Assembly: GCA_937871605.1 (NCBI GenBank)
Contig: CALMRM010000170.1
Span: 1 to 9,869 of the forward strand
Direction: 5' to 3'
Origin: an uncultured Terriglobus sp.
Lineage (GTDB): Bacteria; Acidobacteriota; Terriglobia; Terriglobales; Acidobacteriaceae
Length of the DNA: 9,869 nucleotides
Shown here in pieces: positions 8,005 through 9,869 of the stretch (position 1 is the stretch's first letter; the number at the start of each line of letters is the position of its first letter). Both the position numbers and the translations under genes were made by a program. Below the pieces are notes generated by a model. That model was not told the origin of the DNA. It searched no databases and saw only the letters and a program-made list of their open reading frames with translations.

Positions 8005-9116
8005 AAGGCAGCGATGTTCTCGTTCAAGAACTGCTTGTCTGCGGGGCTTGCACCCGCACCGGCGGGGTGTCCCCACAGCGATGGGATCGGCAGGAGCGTA
8101 CCGTGCTTCAGGAACGCGGCTTCATACTGGGCGTCTTCCAGCGGAAAGTAAAGATCCGTAGCCGAAGGCATGTACAGCACCGGCACCTGGATCGATGCGA
8201 GCGCCTTCTCCACAGTGCCGCCGAAGTCCACAGGCGTGCCGTCTGCCAACTTTGTCGCGCCTACATCGTTCGACTCCCACGTGCGCGCCTGCAGAATGTA
8301 ATCGTTCGCGTCGGCGCTGAAGCGCTTGCGAAAGCTGAACATGTACTGCTCAAACGTAGTGCCCGGCGCGGCGGTGGTGCGCCACAGCTCCTTGCGCCAC
8401 CACTCCTGCGAGTACAGCCAGCCCGCCCACACCATGCCGAACGCCGCCAGCCCTTTCACTGGCTCCGTCTTGTAGTTGCCGTCCATGAAGGCTGCATCCG
8501 CAGTCAGTGCGGCGATCTGACCTTCCAGCCGCACAATGCCGTGGCCGTAGGTTTTCGCCGTGCCGCTGGTCGCAACGATGCGGTCCATGAAGGTGGGAAA
8601 GCTGACGGCCCACTGGAAGGCCTGCTGCGCGCCCATGGAAAAGCCGACCACCGCGCGCAGGTGCCGGATGTGCAGCTCCTCTGTCAACAGCTGGTGAACG
8701 GCATTCACGTTGTCACGAATCGTCATCACTGGGAAGCGCGGACCATCAAACGGCGCGGGCGTGTTGGACGGAGACGAACTGCGGCCATTGCCGAAGAGCT
8801 CTGACGTCACCAGGAAGAGCTTCGAGGTGTCGAGTGCACCATTCGGGTTCGCAGCCGACCGGATAAGGAAGCCATAGCCGCTCAGGTTGGCCATGTAGTG
8901 CGAGGGCAGCAGTACGGCGTTCGACCGGTCGGCGTTCAGCGTGCCGTAGGTGCCGTAGACCACGTGTGCCTCTGGCAACGTCACTCCAGACTCTGTCTTG
9001 AAGTTGCGTAGGATGAACTCGTGCCGCTGCGGTGTGGGCCCTGCTGGCGCCGCGGGCGTTTGGCTTATGCTGGGCATGGCAAACAGCAGGGCTAGCAGAA
9101 GAGTGAATCTTGGCAT
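7992..9116 (-). CDS. Secreted MetX-like alpha/beta hydrolase (homoserine O-acetyltransferase family)
   Basis: From ATG 9116 the product has 374 residues. It begins with a short signal peptide, MPRFTLLLALLFAMPSISQ, with likely cleavage near residues 19-22, so it is probably exported. The rest has the MetX/homoserine-acetyltransferase alpha/beta-hydrolase layout: VVYGTYGTLNADRSNAVLL (about 52-70), the nucleophile elbow VVGFSMGAQQAFQWAVSFP with Ser160, the acid in SATDLYFPLEDAQ (Asp321) and the base in LWGHPAGAG (His350). The triad is therefore intact. True cytoplasmic MetX has no signal peptide, usually carries GGSMGGMQ and ends in a GHDAFL motif. This protein differs at each point, so a methionine-pathway role is unlikely and an extracytoplasmic esterase or acyltransferase is more plausible. 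The frame extends to GTG 9140, but the signal peptide fits the start at 9116. No ribosome binding site is visible; a TACTCT box lies 6 nt before the ATG, so translation may be leaderless. The stop codon lies inside the repeat array. Confidence 0.82.
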   Translation of the reverse strand: MPRFTLLLALLFAMPSISQTPAAPAGPTPQRHEFILRNFKTESGVTLPEAHVVYGTYGTLNADRSNAVLLPSHYMANLSGYGFLIRSAANPNGALDTSKLFLVTSELFGNGRSSSPSNTPAPFDGPRFPVMTIRDNVNAVHQLLTEELHIRHLRAVVGFSMGAQQAFQWAVSFPTFMDRIVATSGTAKTYGHGIVRLEGQIAALTADAAFMDGNYKTEPVKGLAAFGMVWAGWLYSQEWWRKELWRTTAAPGTTFEQYMFSFRKRFSADANDYILQARTWESNDVGATKLADGTPVDFGGTVEKALASIQVPVLYMPSATDLYFPLEDAQYEAAFLKHGTLLPIPSLWGHPAGAGASPADKQFLNENIAAFLKL

Positions 9117-9162
9117 GCATTGAGAGTACGGCCTGCGCACAGCGGTTCACTACACTAAAGAC
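9117..9162. promoter_or_regulatory. Compact divergent promoter with -10-like boxes 6 nt from each start codon
   Basis: Only 46 bp separate the two divergent ATGs. On the plus strand TACACT (9151-9156) is followed by 6 nt and ATG 9163. On the minus strand TACTCT (9128 down to 9123) is followed by 6 nt and ATG 9116. Neither gene has a clear Shine-Dalgarno sequence. A -10 box at this distance places the transcription start at or next to the ATG, as in leaderless mRNAs. No good -35 box is visible on either side. Confidence 0.4.
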
Positions 9163-9869
9163 ATGCTGCTCGACGGCGTTCACATCCCGCTGACCACACC
9201 GTTCTACCCCGATGGTCGTTTATACGTGCGCAAGCTGGAGCACAATGTTCGCCGCTACTCGCTGACACCGGTCAGCGGTCTGGCGGCGCTCACCTCCGTA
9301 TCGGAGACCGAGTCACTGTCTGACGCGGAGCGCCGCACCGTGCTGGAGACCGTAGGCCGTGAAGCCGCGCCGGACAAGGTGCTGCTGGCGGGCGTCGGCT
9401 TACCCGGTGTGCGGGAATCGGTCGCACTTGCACAGGCTGCGGCAGAAGCGGGTTTCGACGCGGTGTTGGTGGCCGCGCGGCCAGCCTACACGCAGGTGCG
9501 CCTGCGGGAGGGCCATGCAACGGGAGAGCTGCAGGTCTATTTCGAAGCCATCGCCGACGGTTCTCCGCTCCCTGTCGTTCTGGTGTCCGGCGCGGGCGAG
9601 CGCGCGCTGCCGCTTGACCTGGTGGCGCGACTGGGCGGCCACCCCAACGTGCTCGGCCTCCTGGAACAGTCAGGCCATCTCGGCCGCGTGGTGCAGGTAC
9701 GGCAGCGCACAGCAGAGGTGAAGCGCACACTTACCGTCACGCCTACGTTTACCGCCGTCACCGGACGCATGCTGCACCGCGCTGCGCCGGAGCCGGGGAC
9801 TGGTGGCACCTTTGTCAGCGCAGATGCCCTAAGCGGAGGGACAGCGCTGGCCACCGCACCGCCTGTGCC
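9163..9869 (+). CDS. DapA-superfamily (dihydrodipicolinate synthase-like) protein, 3' end outside window, Schiff-base lysine missing
   Basis: The frame is open from ATG 9163 to the window edge (235 codons); family members have about 300 residues. The start GVHIPLTTPFYPDGRL, then LSDAERRTVLETV, LLAGVGLPGVRES, AAAEAGFDAVLVAARPAY and HPNVLGLLEQSG follow the TIM-barrel pattern of DHDPS/N-acetylneuraminate lyase proteins in order. Known members form a Schiff base with a Lys in a motif like PNVxGIKExSG. Here the aligned residue is Leu167 (GLLEQ). The GTTGE loop is also altered to TSVSE, though a Tyr remains in the PAY position. It is therefore probably not a lyase or synthase of the usual mechanism and should not be named dapA. 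It may be a regulatory or binding paralogue, or use another chemistry. It is divergent from the MetX-like gene and shares its 46-bp promoter region. A weak TAAAG precedes the ATG. The protein is GC-rich in the same way as its neighbours, with no sign of frameshift in the visible part. Confidence 0.8.
   Translation, partial: MLLDGVHIPLTTPFYPDGRLYVRKLEHNVRRYSLTPVSGLAALTSVSETESLSDAERRTVLETVGREAAPDKVLLAGVGLPGVRESVALAQAAAEAGFDAVLVAARPAYTQVRLREGHATGELQVYFEAIADGSPLPVVLVSGAGERALPLDLVARLGGHPNVLGLLEQSGHLGRVVQVRQRTAEVKRTLTVTPTFTAVTGRMLHRAAPEPGTGGTFVSADALSGGTALATAPPV

Noticed and set aside
7923..8804. Plus-strand open frame of 293 codons beginning inside the repeats
   Set aside because: It is antisense to the MetX-like hydrolase, whose intact catalytic motifs make that strand the coding one. 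Its start is made of repeat units and its product is Arg/His rich without a known motif.

Overview
The window is about 9.9 kb of GC-rich, gene-dense bacterial chromosome. The protein set (a DUF1501 exported protein, carA/carB, a MetX-like secreted hydrolase and a dihydrodipicolinate-synthase-like protein starting MLLDGVHIPLTTPF) and the codon bias suggest a soil member of Acidobacteriota, perhaps the Terriglobus/Granulicella/Edaphobacter group. This taxonomic call is an inference from remembered family resemblance, not from a marker gene.

Layout. Positions 2-1129 (+) hold the 3' part of a DUF1501 gene. It converges on a membrane-anchored alpha/beta-hydrolase-fold gene (1367-2278, -), with a 9-bp stem-loop between them. 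That gene diverges from a small Rieske [2Fe-2S] ferredoxin-like gene (2350-2658, +). Next is the pyrimidine/arginine locus: carA (2711-3850, +) and carB (4341-7631, +), the two subunits of glutamine-dependent carbamoyl-phosphate synthase. The 490 bp between them is not empty. It holds a RelB-type antitoxin gene 9 nt after the carA stop and a RelE-type toxin gene nested into the antitoxin's 3' end. The toxin reading frame is broken by an apparent one-base loss in an A run. carB ends at a 10-bp stem-loop. A 360-bp gene-free stretch follows, with further perfect stem-loops and a degenerate nine-copy tandem repeat that runs into the end of a convergent gene for a secreted MetX-like alpha/beta hydrolase (7992-9116, -). 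Only 46 bp away, a DapA-superfamily gene (9163 to the window edge, +) diverges from it.

How the genes relate. CarA supplies ammonia from glutamine and CarB makes carbamoyl phosphate for pyrimidines and arginine. The toxin-antitoxin pair probably rides on the car transcript. The other genes show no clear pathway link to car. Two enzyme-fold proteins appear to have lost their catalytic residue: the membrane-anchored hydrolase has Gly where the nucleophile Ser is expected, and the DapA-like protein has Leu where the Schiff-base Lys is expected.

The items most worth a second look are the toxin-antitoxin module inside the carAB operon with its frameshifted toxin, the two apparent pseudoenzymes, the hairpin-forming repeat array after carB, and the paired leaderless-looking start sites at the divergent promoter near 9140. 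I found no CRISPR array, tRNA, rRNA, insertion sequence or phage gene.
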